From assembly GCA_035552595.1 (NCBI GenBank), contig DASZKZ010000054.1, positions 1-45,447 on the forward strand: a DNA stretch of 45,447 nt, read 5' to 3'. Within the stretch, counting starts at the first letter, position 1. Each line of letters begins with the position of its first letter. Below are positions 1-8,083 of this stretch, piece after piece. Origin of the DNA: Aeolococcus sp035552595 (GTDB taxonomy: Bacteria; Chloroflexota; Dormibacteria; Aeolococcales; Aeolococcaceae). Below the pieces are notes generated by a model. That model saw only the letters and a list, made by a program, of their open reading frames with translations, ran no database searches and was not told the DNA's origin. Both the position numbers and the translations under genes were made by a program.

Positions 1-489
1 CGACATGGTCTCGTCGAGCATCAGCTCGAAGAGGTCGTTGCCGATGTCGTAGTGCTGGGCGATGTTGTCGCGGCTGCTACCGCGCGTGGTGCGGTGCAGC
101 CACTCGCCGGCGCTGCGCAGCGGGCGGAGCAGCGGGGCCACCGCGAGGCGCAGCCGGTCGACGGTGTCGGCATTGCGAATCGCCAGGCGCGCCAGGCCGA
201 CGAGGTCGTCGCAGTCCCAGGCGCCCTCGATGTAGCTGAGCGACGCCCCCGTGCTGCCGCGGAGCAGCGAGCGGTAGAAGGTGGGGCGGTGCACGCGCAC
301 CACCGCCGTGACCGGGAAGGACGCCGTCGAGCCGAAACGGTGACGCCGTCCGCCGTCCTCGACGATCTCGAGCTCGCCGTGGCGGAGGTGGGCGAGGCCG
401 CGCAGCACAGCGCCGCGCACCGCGGCGTCGAGACGCGGCAGGTCGCGCATGCTGGGACCTGGACGCATGCTCGGGGCGACTGCGGTCAT
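1..489 (-). CDS. Cyclopropane-fatty-acyl-phospholipid synthase-like methyltransferase (partial, N-terminal 163 aa)
   Basis: The reading frame opens at an ATG at 489 on the minus strand and runs off the left edge without a stop. It reads as the N-terminal part of the SAM-dependent CFA/mycolic-acid methyltransferase family: a segment like 'SLLRGSTGASLSYIEGAWD' followed by 'DDLVGLARLAIRN' and then the signature NIAQHYDIGNDLFELMLDE that precedes the SAM-binding domain. Such enzymes transfer a methyl group to unsaturated phospholipid acyl chains at the membrane surface. The catalytic domain lies outside the window, so activity cannot be judged. It is divergent from the hydrolase at 547 with 57 bases between the starts, so the two may share a control region. 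Confidence 0.8.
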   Translation of the reverse strand, partial: MTAVAPSMRPGPSMRDLPRLDAAVRGAVLRGLAHLRHGELEIVEDGGRRHRFGSTASFPVTAVVRVHRPTFYRSLLRGSTGASLSYIEGAWDCDDLVGLARLAIRNADTVDRLRLAVAPLLRPLRSAGEWLHRTTRGSSRDNIAQHYDIGNDLFELMLDETMS

Positions 490-546
490 GCAGCGAGGAT
501 GGTAGGGAACCCGCTCCTCGTCGAGCCGGCGTGCCACGATCGCCAC

Positions 547-1380
547 ATGTCAGTTGCCTGGCGGCAGCGCCGGATCCCCATGCCCTGGGGGCGAATGTCG
601 GTGCAGCTCAGCGGGGAGGGGCCGCCGCTGCTGCTGCTCCACGGGCTCGGCGGCAGTGGGCGCTACTGGGCCGGCCTGGCGCCGTCGCTGGCGTCCAGCC
701 GGCTGCTCATCGCCCCCGACCTGGCGGGTTTCGGCCGCTCCGACAAGCCCCGCGTCGACTACACACGCGACTTCCACCTCGACACCCTCGATTCCCTCCT
801 GGCGGCGCTGCGCGTCGACGGAGCGGTGGATGTGGCCGGCCATTCCATGGGCGGCATCCTGGCGAGCCTGTGGGCGCGCCGCCGTGCCGCCATGGTGCGG
901 TCGCTGGCGATCATCGCCTCGCCGTTCCCGCGAGAGCACCGCCACACCGCCGCCACGCGCGTGAGCCGGCCGCGACGGGTGGTGTACCGCGCGCTTCAGC
1001 GGCTGCTGCCGGTGCTCTCACCGCTGGTGCGCTCCGCGACCTACCCGCGCGCGGTGGTCGCCGACTACCTCCGGCACACCGCGGACAGCTACCGGCAGAC
1101 CTCCAACGCGCTGATCTGGGACCCGGCGGCCGCGACGGCGCTCGCCGGCCTCGACATGGCGCTGAGCGGGCGTCCCCAGCTCCTGCTCTTCTCGGACGAG
1201 GACACCACCATCGATGCCGGCAGCAGGGAGCGCTGGCGGACCGCGCTGCCCGGCGCCGAGGTGGTGCTGATGGCCGGCGCGCACCAGCTCCTGCTGCCCG
1301 ACGGATTCGCCACGCTGGCGGCCTGGTATCAGGCCCGGGTTGTCCACAGCGTGTTGCGGGAGCAGTGCACTGCGCTATAG
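547..1380 (+). CDS. Alpha/beta-fold hydrolase
   Basis: A 277-residue single-domain alpha/beta hydrolase. The oxyanion-hole strand-turn HGLGG lies at residues 32-36, the nucleophile elbow GHSMGG at 98-103 (Ser100), a likely acid in the DEDT segment (Asp217/Asp219), and the catalytic His in AGAHQ (His246). Length and order of motifs fit the lipase/esterase/epoxide-hydrolase branch; substrate cannot be told. I chose the ATG at 547 because the family N-terminus ('IPMPWGRMSVQL') begins directly after it, whereas the longer open frame upstream is the antisense of the CFA synthase-like gene. It is divergent from that lipid-modifying gene, so a role in lipid metabolism is possible but unproven. Confidence 0.85.
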   Translation: MSVAWRQRRIPMPWGRMSVQLSGEGPPLLLLHGLGGSGRYWAGLAPSLASSRLLIAPDLAGFGRSDKPRVDYTRDFHLDTLDSLLAALRVDGAVDVAGHSMGGILASLWARRRAAMVRSLAIIASPFPREHRHTAATRVSRPRRVVYRALQRLLPVLSPLVRSATYPRAVVADYLRHTADSYRQTSNALIWDPAAATALAGLDMALSGRPQLLLFSDEDTTIDAGSRERWRTALPGAEVVLMAGAHQLLLPDGFATLAAWYQARVVHSVLREQCTAL

Positions 1381-1583
1381 TCGTGGGACGCGGGAGCCTT
1401 CGGGAACCGCTGTGCGGCCACTGTGGCAGCCACGCCGTCAGAGCAATGTTGTTGCTTGCGCTGACGCCCGAATCCATCCCGAACCGGATGCATGACGCCA
1501 GGGACTGCACCCCCGCCGGCGCCTGAGGTTAGACCGTCCGACTGATATCCCCGGACCTCGCTCTCGACTCGCTCCATCTCATC
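1381..1583. other. Non-coding gap upstream of the helicase
   Basis: About 200 bases between the hydrolase stop and the GTG of the helicase. The helicase frame stays open upstream to a TAG at 1530-1532 but offers only a CTG at 1542, so the true start may be slightly earlier. I see no convincing promoter, terminator or RNA gene here. Confidence 0.4.
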
Positions 1584-4268
1584 GTGCCCGACGGCAGTGA
1601 CGCCATGGTGGTGCTGACCACGCTCGCGGACGGAGATGCCAGGGACACCGATCCGCGCGACCTCTTCGCCCAGAGGATCAGCGAGGTCGGCCACCTCACC
1701 GTGTCGTTCGGAGAGGAGGAGCCGCCGCAGCTGCGCCTGGCGCTTCCCGACCTCACCCTGGAATGCGTGCCCCAGGAGGCCCCTGACCACGATCCCGACC
1801 ACCTCGCGCTGCGCGTGGTGTCGATGCGTCCGGCCATGGATCACCCGGACGGCAGCAAGGTGCTGACGGTGACGGCTCGTACCCCCATCGTCACCGCCGC
1901 CAACGGCGTGGCCAGCGACACCCGCCGCCTTCTCGACTGGAGGTCGGCCAGCGCGGCGGCCGCCAAGTCCGCCGAGCTCTACGCCGCCCTCAAGCTGGTC
2001 GACAGCCTGGAGAAGGCGGAGCGGCAGCGCGCCGCCACCCAGCGCACCCATTTCATCGCCGCCAAGGAGTACTGGCGCTGCAAGCGCTGCCGGGCTCTCT
2101 GGCGCCCCGCCGACCACGATCACTGCCCCTCGTGCGGCCACGAGTTCACCGAGGTGGACCGCCGCCAGCCCGAGGTGGGCAAGGTGGAGTTCACGGTGCC
2201 GGCCACCGAGCCGATCAACCTCACCGCCGACGCCGCGGTGCTGGTCGAGCCCGAGGACGAGCCCAACTTCGTGGGCCGGGTGTCACGCATCGACCACCGC
2301 CGCCACACCGTCGAGATCACCTGCCGCACCTTCGAGCACGCCGGCACCGAGGGGACGATCACGCCCTCGTTCAACAAGGCGCTGTACCAGGCCAAGCGGA
2401 GCGTGCTCGCGGCCATCGCCACGCGCGATTTCGGCGTCGGACTGCTCGCCCAGCTGATGGTCTCGCCGCAGTCGGTGACCGCCCCCGCCTATGCCGAGGC
2501 CAACCGCGAGGTGCGCCACTGGCTGACCGAGGGGATGATGGCCAACCCGCCCCAGGATCGCGCCGTCGCGCTGCTCGGCCGGCTGGCCGCGGGCGAGGCA
2601 GTGTTCATCCAGGGACCACCCGGCACGGGCAAGACGACCGTCATCGTCGAGGCCATCAAGCGCCGTCTCGCCGCCAATCCCGACGAGCGCATCCTGGTGA
2701 CCTCGCACAGCAACCTGGCGGTCGACAACGCGCTGGAGCGCCTCGCCGGCACTCCCGGGATGCGCGCCGTGCGGGTGGCGCGAGCGGAGCGCGTGCATCC
2801 CACCGTCGAGCGCTTCCGCTGCGACGACGAGGACGATCCCCGCCTGCTCGACGCCAACTGCTACTTCGCCACCTGCGCCACCGCCGCCACGTCGGCGATC
2901 ACCGACATGAACTTCGACATCGTCATCCTCGACGAGGCCAACAAGGCGCGCGTCGACGAGGCGCTGCCGGCGCTGCGGCTGGGCTCGGCGCTGGCCCTTG
3001 TGGGTGACCACAAGCAGCTGCCACCGGTCGAGGACGACGCGCTCTACGGCATCGTGGAGAGCGACGAGGCGCTCGAAACCCTTGTCAACAGAAGCCTTTT
3101 CGAACAGGCCTGGGAGGGAGGGCTGCCGGAGCAGGCGCGCTGCCTGCTGACCATCCAGCACCGCATGCACCCCGATATCGCGGCCTACGTGTCCAAGGCC
3201 AGCTACGACGGCCAGCTCGAGGACGCACCGGAGGTGCAGGCCTACGACTACATCACCCGCACCCCGTTCCCCGTGGCGCTGCACTTCGTCGACACCGAGG
3301 GCATGCGCGGCGGCCGGGAGCGGCGCGGCCCCGGGGGCGCGCTGCGCAACGAGGCCGAGGTGCGCGTCGCCGCGCAGGTGGTGCGGCTGCTCGACGAGCG
3401 CGCGCCGCGGGAGATGAGCATGGCCGTCATCGCCATGTACGCCGAGCAGGTGGAGCGTCTGCGCCAGGCTCTGGGGCGTCGCCGCTTCAAGCGGCCCGTG
3501 AAGATCGATACCGTGGACTCGTTCGAGGGCCGCGAGGAGGACATGGTGGTCATCTCGCTGGTGCGCTCCAACGAACGCGGCCGGATCGGATTCCTCCGTG
3601 TCCCCAACCGGCTCAACGTGGCCATCTCTCGCGCCAAGCACCTGGTGGCGTGCATCGGCGACAGCGCCACGTTGCGCGCCGGCGAGGAGTCGATGTACGG
3701 CGAGCTCGTCGAGGCCGCGCGTTCCACGGGAGGCTGGCTCAGCGCGCTCGACATCGTCAGCCCGGGCAAGCCCCAGCGCCAGCGCCGCCGCGGCGGCGTG
3801 GTCACACCACGGGTCGGCGTCGACGGCCAGCCCCTGCCCGCCGAGGAGGGCGAGGACGGTGTCCGCCGCCGTCGTCGCCGTCGCCGTCGCGGCCCCGCCC
3901 AGGCCCCTGGAGCTCCGCGCACCGCGGGCGAGCCACGCCAGCCGGTCGCCGACAACGTCCCGCAGCTGGGGCCGGACGGCCAGCCCATCCGCCGCCGCCG
4001 ACGTCGCCGTCGCCGCGGACGTGGGCCGGGCGCCGCCGGGGCAGGCGCCGAAGGAGCAGCGTCCAGCGCCGCCGTCGGGCCGATCTCCGGCCTTCCCGGC
4101 TCGCTGCACTTCGAACCCGGCGGCGAGACCCAGAGCTTCCGGCCGCGCCGCCGCCGCCGCCGGCGCGGAGGCGCAGCCGCCTCCCCGGGCGACCACGCCG
4201 CCGCCACCGAGGGCGGCAGCGCCGCCGCGCCCGCCCAGGTGGAGCTGCCCCCGGCGGCGACCGGGTGA
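1584..4268 (+). CDS. UPF1/DNA2-like superfamily 1 helicase with zinc ribbon and arginine-rich tail
   Basis: An 894-residue helicase of the DNA2/NAM7 (UPF1-like) type. After an N-terminal domain there is a CxxC...CxxC zinc ribbon (about residues 166-188), then Walker A GPPGTGKTT near 343, a Walker B region reading DEANK near 450 (the family usually has DEA followed by S/A and Q), GDHKQLPP near 474, QHRMHP near 525, VDSFEGREED near 642 and NVAISRAKH near 677. The helicase core is complete and probably active on RNA or DNA. The last ~150 residues are Pro/Gly/Ala-rich and carry three runs of 9, 9 and 7 arginines, two preceded by a 'DGQP' repeat. Start choice: GTG 1584; ATG 1605 is the alternative. 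Its stop overlaps the start of the next gene (GTGA), so the two are translationally coupled. Confidence 0.9.
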   Translation: MPDGSDAMVVLTTLADGDARDTDPRDLFAQRISEVGHLTVSFGEEEPPQLRLALPDLTLECVPQEAPDHDPDHLALRVVSMRPAMDHPDGSKVLTVTARTPIVTAANGVASDTRRLLDWRSASAAAAKSAELYAALKLVDSLEKAERQRAATQRTHFIAAKEYWRCKRCRALWRPADHDHCPSCGHEFTEVDRRQPEVGKVEFTVPATEPINLTADAAVLVEPEDEPNFVGRVSRIDHRRHTVEITCRTFEHAGTEGTITPSFNKALYQAKRSVLAAIATRDFGVGLLAQLMVSPQSVTAPAYAEANREVRHWLTEGMMANPPQDRAVALLGRLAAGEAVFIQGPPGTGKTTVIVEAIKRRLAANPDERILVTSHSNLAVDNALERLAGTPGMRAVRVARAERVHPTVERFRCDDEDDPRLLDANCYFATCATAATSAITDMNFDIVILDEANKARVDEALPALRLGSALALVGDHKQLPPVEDDALYGIVESDEALETLVNRSLFEQAWEGGLPEQARCLLTIQHRMHPDIAAYVSKASYDGQLEDAPEVQAYDYITRTPFPVALHFVDTEGMRGGRERRGPGGALRNEAEVRVAAQVVRLLDERAPREMSMAVIAMYAEQVERLRQALGRRRFKRPVKIDTVDSFEGREEDMVVISLVRSNERGRIGFLRVPNRLNVAISRAKHLVACIGDSATLRAGEESMYGELVEAARSTGGWLSALDIVSPGKPQRQRRRGGVVTPRVGVDGQPLPAEEGEDGVRRRRRRRRRGPAQAPGAPRTAGEPRQPVADNVPQLGPDGQPIRRRRRRRRRGRGPGAAGAGAEGAASSAAVGPISGLPGSLHFEPGGETQSFRPRRRRRRRGGAAASPGDHAAATEGGSAAAPAQVELPPAATG

Positions 4269-4846
4269 GCGGCGCGATCACGGTCTTCGTCCGGGCCGGC
4301 GACGCGCAGAGCCAGGCGCTGCTCAGCTACCTCGACCAGCGCGGCCTGGAGTACACCGCCCGCGACGTCACCACCGATCCCTCGGCCGCCGCCATCCTCT
4401 TCGGCCGCCTCGGCCGGGTCGCCGTGCCGGCGCTGATCGTCGACGAGCGCATGATCGTGGGCTTCGACCCCGTGCAGCTGGCCCGCTTCCTGCCCCGCCC
4501 CGAGGACGACAGCCCGGGCGTGTCCTTCGGCGCCGCGGTGCGCACCGTCACCGTCGAGATCGCCCGGGAGCACGGCCTGGCCGGGGCCTTCGGAGTGGAG
4601 GTCGGCCCCGTCCACGAGGGCTCCCCGGCCGCCGTCGCGGGCCTGCGCCCCGGCGACGTCATCACGGCCGTTGGCGGCTACACCCTGACCGGCGGTGCCG
4701 ACCAGTTCCGCACCGCCGTGGGCGCTCGCCACCCCGGGGACACCATGATCCTCACGGTGTGGCGCGACGCAGGGTTCCTCGTGATGACGGTCGAGTTCCC
4801 CCGCTTGCCGGCGCCCACCTCCGTAGAAGAGCAGTCCGCCAGCTGA
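4265..4846 (+). CDS. Glutaredoxin-like domain (no active-site cysteines) fused to a PDZ domain
   Basis: A 193-residue protein starting at the GTG that overlaps the helicase stop. Residues ~3-78 read like a NrdH/glutaredoxin fold: an initial 'ITVFVRAG' strand, a helix, 'GLEYTARDVTTDP', the cis-proline region 'VPALIVDE' and the 'IVGFDP' end motif. The usual CxxC after the first strand is replaced by Ala-Gly-Asp-Ala-Gln-Ser, and I see no cysteine in the protein, so it cannot be a classical dithiol oxidoreductase. Residues ~95-180 form a PDZ domain ('GVEVGPVHEGSPAAVAGLRPGDVI'), of the type found in HtrA-like proteins, but no protease domain is attached. Role unknown; it may be a binding or scaffold protein working with the helicase. 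Confidence 0.75.
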   Translation: MSGAITVFVRAGDAQSQALLSYLDQRGLEYTARDVTTDPSAAAILFGRLGRVAVPALIVDERMIVGFDPVQLARFLPRPEDDSPGVSFGAAVRTVTVEIAREHGLAGAFGVEVGPVHEGSPAAVAGLRPGDVITAVGGYTLTGGADQFRTAVGARHPGDTMILTVWRDAGFLVMTVEFPRLPAPTSVEEQSAS

Positions 4847-4913
4847 TCCGGTACGACGGGAGGGCGGGCCGGCACACCTCCCCGATGCTTGGCCATGTGC
4901 GACCTTTGGCTGC

Positions 4914-6188
4914 GTGAGCACCCCGGTGTGGCGCGACCGCGGGTTCGCCCTGCTGTGGGGTGGCCAGACGGTGAGCGAGGTGGGCAGCCAGGTCACCACC
5001 CTGGCTCTGCCGACGCTGGCCATCTTCACGTTTCATGCGGGGCCGGCCGCGGTCGGCCTGCTCATCGCCAGCAACCGGGTGCCCTTCCCGGTCCTGGGCC
5101 TGTTCGCGGGCGCCATCGTCGACCGGGTGCGCAAGCGGCCGCTGATGATCGGCTGCAGCCTGGCCCGGCTCCTCGTCGTCGGCGCCATCCCGGTGCTCGC
5201 CGCCACCAGCACGCTGCAGCTCTGGGAGCTCTTCGTGGCGGCGCTCGGCGTCGGCATCTTCACTGTGTTCTTCGACATCGCCTACCAGGCCTACGTGCCC
5301 GCGCTGGTCCGGCCCGACCAGCTGGTCGAGGCCAACAGCCGCCTCGAGGTGACCTACTCCGGTGCGGCGCTGGTGGGACCCGGCCTGGGGGGATTGCTGA
5401 TCCAGGCCGTGGGAGCGGTCCGGGCTGTGCTGGTGGATGCCCTGTCGTTTCTGGTGTCAGCCGCCACGCTCCTCGCCATCCATCGCCCCGAGGAGCCGGC
5501 GACCGCGCAGAATCGCCGCCACCTGCTCCGCGAGGTCGGTGAGGGACTGCGCCACGTCTTCGGGAGCCCCGTCCTGCGCGCGCAGTTGCTCTGCATGAGC
5601 GCCGCCGGTCTGTTCGCCCACATGTTCGAGGCGCCGCTGTACGTCTTCGCGTACTCACGCCTCCACCTCAGCCCCGGCCTGCTCGGAGCCATCCTCGCCT
5701 CCGAGGGCCTGGGCATGGTCGTGGGCACCACCCTGGCGATGCGCATCACCACTCGTTTCGGCGTCGGCCACGTGGTGGCGACGGCGGGTGGCGTCACCAG
5801 CGCGCTCGTGGCGCTGATCCCGCTCGCCGTCTTCGTGCCCCCGGTCGCTCTCCTGCTCCCCCTCTTCATCGTGTCCGGAGGTTTCTCGACCGTCGGCGAC
5901 ATCGCCCAGGTGAGCCTGCGCCAGTCCCTGTCCCCGCTCCGGTTGCAGGGGCGCATGACCTCCGTCTTCCGCACCTTCTTCTGGGGCGTATGGCCGATCG
6001 GCAACCTCCTCGGTGGTGTGCTCGCTGCAGCGATCGGCGCGTCGACGACGTTGTGGCTGGCCGGCGTGCTCGGCCTCGCCGCCTACCTCAGCATCATCTT
6101 CACCCCACTCTGGCGAGTGCGAGGCTTCGGTTCCGCATCCCGCGGCCGGGACGCACCGCACGAGGCGCCGACCGCCATGACGCGCTGA
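4914..6188 (+). CDS. Major facilitator superfamily transporter
   Basis: A 424-residue integral membrane protein. It opens with 'WRDRGFALLWGGQTVSEVGSQV', the N-terminal pattern of the MFS_3 group of exporters (enterobactin exporter EntS and macrolide-efflux relatives), and continues through roughly twelve hydrophobic segments. The loop between segments 2 and 3, 'AGAIVDRVRKRPLM', is the conserved MFS motif A with its Asp-Arg and basic residues. The substrate cannot be read from sequence; efflux of a drug or metabolite is the usual role. Start GTG at 4914. It is convergent with the MarR gene at 6217, 28 bases away. Confidence 0.85.
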   Translation: MSTPVWRDRGFALLWGGQTVSEVGSQVTTLALPTLAIFTFHAGPAAVGLLIASNRVPFPVLGLFAGAIVDRVRKRPLMIGCSLARLLVVGAIPVLAATSTLQLWELFVAALGVGIFTVFFDIAYQAYVPALVRPDQLVEANSRLEVTYSGAALVGPGLGGLLIQAVGAVRAVLVDALSFLVSAATLLAIHRPEEPATAQNRRHLLREVGEGLRHVFGSPVLRAQLLCMSAAGLFAHMFEAPLYVFAYSRLHLSPGLLGAILASEGLGMVVGTTLAMRITTRFGVGHVVATAGGVTSALVALIPLAVFVPPVALLLPLFIVSGGFSTVGDIAQVSLRQSLSPLRLQGRMTSVFRTFFWGVWPIGNLLGGVLAAAIGASTTLWLAGVLGLAAYLSIIFTPLWRVRGFGSASRGRDAPHEAPTAMTR

Positions 6189-6216
6189 TTGTGGGCAATC
6201 ACCGCTGCCGGTTCCC

Positions 6217-6690
6217 TCATGTCGCCGGAGTCGACGAGCGACGGAACGATGTTGGGGTTTCGGTCAACGCGTCGATACAGGACGAGAGCGCGCTCGCAAG
6301 TCTCGATCTGGCCGGGTCGGAGAGCTTGCGGAGCATCTGCTCCTCCACAGCCGTGACCTCATCGGCGGCAGATCTCAGAGTCCGCCGACCAGCCTCAGTC
6401 AGCGCGGCTTGGAGGATGCGTTGGTGCTGCGGATGAGTGCGTCTGACCACGAACCGGAGTCTCTCCAGCTCTTGGAGCACGGCGTGCATGCTCTGTGGCG
6501 TCACGAATGCCCGACGAGCGAGGTCGGCATTCGAGAGCCCGGGCTCGTCATCCAGAGCCGTGAGGACGGCGAACTGGGTCACCGTGAGATCGTCAGACCC
6601 GAGTGCATCGACCATCGCGTCGTGCAGGACCATCTGCGCCCTCTTGATCAAGTAGCCCACCCTGGCCGTCGTGACCTGGTCCACGCTCAC
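6217..6690 (-). CDS. MarR-family transcriptional regulator
   Basis: A 157-residue winged-helix protein: the N-terminal dimerisation helix ('TTARVGYLIKRAQMVLHDAM'), then 'LTVTQFAVLTALDDEPGLSNADLARR' and the recognition helix 'VTPQSMHAVLQELERL', with the wing containing 'RILQAALTEAGRR'. MarR proteins usually repress a divergent neighbour and release on binding a small ligand. Here the divergent neighbour is the VOC protein at 6771, and the 80-base gap holds several copies of CCTGA/TCAGG, a good candidate operator. GTG start at 6690. The MFS exporter lies just behind its stop on the opposite strand and may belong to the same detoxification theme. Confidence 0.88.
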   Translation of the reverse strand: MSVDQVTTARVGYLIKRAQMVLHDAMVDALGSDDLTVTQFAVLTALDDEPGLSNADLARRAFVTPQSMHAVLQELERLRFVVRRTHPQHQRILQAALTEAGRRTLRSAADEVTAVEEQMLRKLSDPARSRLASALSSCIDALTETPTSFRRSSTPAT

Positions 6691-6703
6691 CTCACTCTCA
6701 GTT

Positions 6704-6745
6704 TACCTGATACAATCTCAGGAGGCCTGATTACAGGGTACCTGA
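6704..6745. promoter_or_regulatory. Cluster of CCTGA/TCAGG sites between marR-like and VOC genes
   Basis: The 80-base divergent intergenic region holds TACCTGA at 6704-6710 and again at 6739-6745, and between them TCAGG at 6718-6722 and CCTGA at 6726-6730. The two inner copies form the palindrome TCAGGAGGCCTGA (6718-6730), and CCTG-N4-CAGG spans 6726-6737. A -10-like TACAAT (6711-6716) on the plus strand lies among them. This arrangement fits a MarR operator that controls both directions; binding is inferred. Confidence 0.5.
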
Positions 6746-6770
6746 TCCCACTCACAGAAGAGGACACCCA

Positions 6771-7127
6771 ATGACCGCACTCGGCCCTGACTTCATCGCA
6801 CTCCAGGTTCGCGATCTGGAGGCTTCCGCAGCCTTCTACATCGAGCACCTCGGCCTGGCTCGTGCTCAGGTGAGCCCTGACCACGCCGTGGTATTCGCCA
6901 CGGAGCCCATCCCGTTCGCAGTGCGGGAGTCGCTCGTCGATCTCGAGGCTGTCGCGCACCTCGGGTGGGGAGTGGCCATCTGGCTGAGGGCGGACGATCC
7001 GCAGGACCTGCACGATGCAATGGTTCTCGCCGGGGTCCCAATCCTGGTCGCACCTTTCGAGGGCCCTTTCGGCCGCACCTTCACCTTCGCCGATCTCGAC
7101 GGCTACGCCGTGACCATCCACGGCTGA
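6771..7127 (+). CDS. VOC (glyoxalase/bleomycin-resistance fold) protein
   Basis: A 118-residue single VOC-domain protein: 'FIALQVRDLEASAAFYIEHLGL' at the start, 'IWLRADDPQDLHDAMVLAGV' as the second half-module and 'GRTFTFADLDGYAVTIHG' at the end, the usual layout of glyoxalase/dioxygenase/antibiotic-binding relatives. The position where metal-dependent members carry a His in the first strand appears to be Ile/Ala, so it may bind a ligand rather than catalyse with a metal. An AGAAGAGGA ribosome-binding site precedes the ATG. It is divergent from the MarR regulator and probably its target, suggesting a role in toxicant or drug handling. The next gene starts one base after its stop. Confidence 0.8.
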   Translation: MTALGPDFIALQVRDLEASAAFYIEHLGLARAQVSPDHAVVFATEPIPFAVRESLVDLEAVAHLGWGVAIWLRADDPQDLHDAMVLAGVPILVAPFEGPFGRTFTFADLDGYAVTIHG

Positions 7128-7128
7128 G

Positions 7129-7482
7129 ATGGCGACCGCCACAAGCTTCGTTCTCTCCCCGAAGGGGCCATTTTCGTTGGCGGCATCGATCCGGTTCCTC
7201 GAGGAGTTGATCGCCATTCCCGGAATCGGCCCGTTTTCGGCCGAACTGATTCTTCTGCGCGGCGCCGGTGATCCGGACCACACGCCCACCGCCGAGCCGC
7301 GCCTCGCTCGAGCGATGGCGATCGCCTACGGCATGAAGGCACCACCCACCGCCGCCGACATCGCCGAGATCAGCGAGGCCTGGAAGCCGTACCGCACGTG
7401 GGTCGCGCTCCTCCTACGCACCATGCTCGAGGACGACACCCACGAGATCGCAGGACACGCCATCCCCGCGCGAAGGCTCTGA
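7129..7482 (+). pseudogene. DNA-3-methyladenine glycosylase-like (HhH-GPD) gene, apparently internally deleted
   Basis: A 117-residue open frame whose two ends match one family but whose middle is missing. Residues 1-26 ('FVLSPKGPFSLAASIRFLE') resemble the extreme N-terminus of AlkA-type glycosylases. Directly after comes the helix-hairpin-helix 'IPGIGPFSAELILLRGAG' and the C-terminal helices ('EPRLARAMAIAYG', 'WKPYRTWVALLLR'), which normally sit 100 or more residues downstream. The frame is uninterrupted, so this is an in-frame internal deletion rather than a frameshift. The place of the catalytic Asp of AlkA ('PDHTPTAEPRL') seems to hold Glu. It starts one base after the VOC stop, so it is still translated with it. 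Function as a glycosylase is unlikely; a naturally short paralogue cannot be excluded. Confidence 0.55.
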
Positions 7483-7546
7483 GCGGAGCGGAGATGTCCC
7501 CTCCCGCCTTCCCGGTGCGACGAAGGGACCGCGGCCTCCCGCCCCC

Positions 7547-8065
7547 CTACGAGCGCGCAGCCTTCCCTCGGGCCATCTCCTTGGCAGCCGCCGTGAGGAA
7601 CGGCCCGCCCCAAACGCCGGCGGAGAGGAGGCCTCCGAAGATCATCAGGGCCTCGACGCTGACCTTGCCCTGCCGGGTCCAGTAGACGTCCTCGAGGTCG
7701 AGCCAGAGGGCGAACTCGTCGAGGGTGAGGGCCGAGCCGACGCCGTACATGAAGGCGGTGCTGCGGTGGATGGGCCGCTGCTCGCTGGCGGTGTCGGCGA
7801 TGACCAGCCACAGGTAGCCGGTGCCGAGGAGGCCGGCGATCCCGAAGACGAGATGGTGGAGGTGGCGGCCGTGAGCGCTGACATCGTGGAAGGGCCCGAG
7901 GCCGCGCCGGATCAGGTGGGTGACGATGCGCGCCGAGATGGCGCCGAGGTCGAAGCCCAATGAGGACAGGAACAGCCGTTCGCGGCGCGGGTCCTGGAAG
8001 CTGTGCAGGTAGTGGTGGCGGATGCGCTTGGGCAGGGCGGCCGGGGCGGGCGGGGCGCTACCCAC
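7547..8065 (-). CDS. Conserved small integral membrane protein
   Basis: A 172-residue protein with about three to four hydrophobic segments ('LVFGIAGLLGTGYLWLVIA', 'STAFMYGVGSALTLDEFALWL', 'ALMIFGGLLSAGVWGGPFLTAAA'). A conserved-looking acidic/aromatic stretch, 'LDEFALWLDLEDVYWTRQG', sits between segments, and the His-rich 'HGRHLHHLVFG' stands before the first. I recognise the pattern from unnamed membrane proteins of Gram-positive bacteria but know no function. The GTG start at 8065 is 18 bases after the stop of the small gene upstream on the same strand, so they are probably co-transcribed. Confidence 0.7.
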   Translation of the reverse strand: MGSAPPAPAALPKRIRHHYLHSFQDPRRERLFLSSLGFDLGAISARIVTHLIRRGLGPFHDVSAHGRHLHHLVFGIAGLLGTGYLWLVIADTASEQRPIHRSTAFMYGVGSALTLDEFALWLDLEDVYWTRQGKVSVEALMIFGGLLSAGVWGGPFLTAAAKEMARGKAARS

Positions 8066-8083
8066 GGCAGGGAGCGGGCGAGG

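Noticed and set aside
52..546. Plus-strand extension of the alpha/beta hydrolase frame
   Set aside because: The minus strand here encodes a recognisable CFA synthase-like N-terminus, and the hydrolase domain starts at 547.
3860..4020. CGCCGCCGT-rich DNA as a possible non-coding repeat
   Set aside because: It encodes the arginine blocks in frame with the helicase and keeps mixed synonymous codons.
2283..4196. Long minus-strand open frame opposite the helicase
   Set aside because: Composition is Arg/Ala/Gly/His-rich without any motif, typical of antisense frames in GC-rich genes; the plus strand encodes all helicase motifs.
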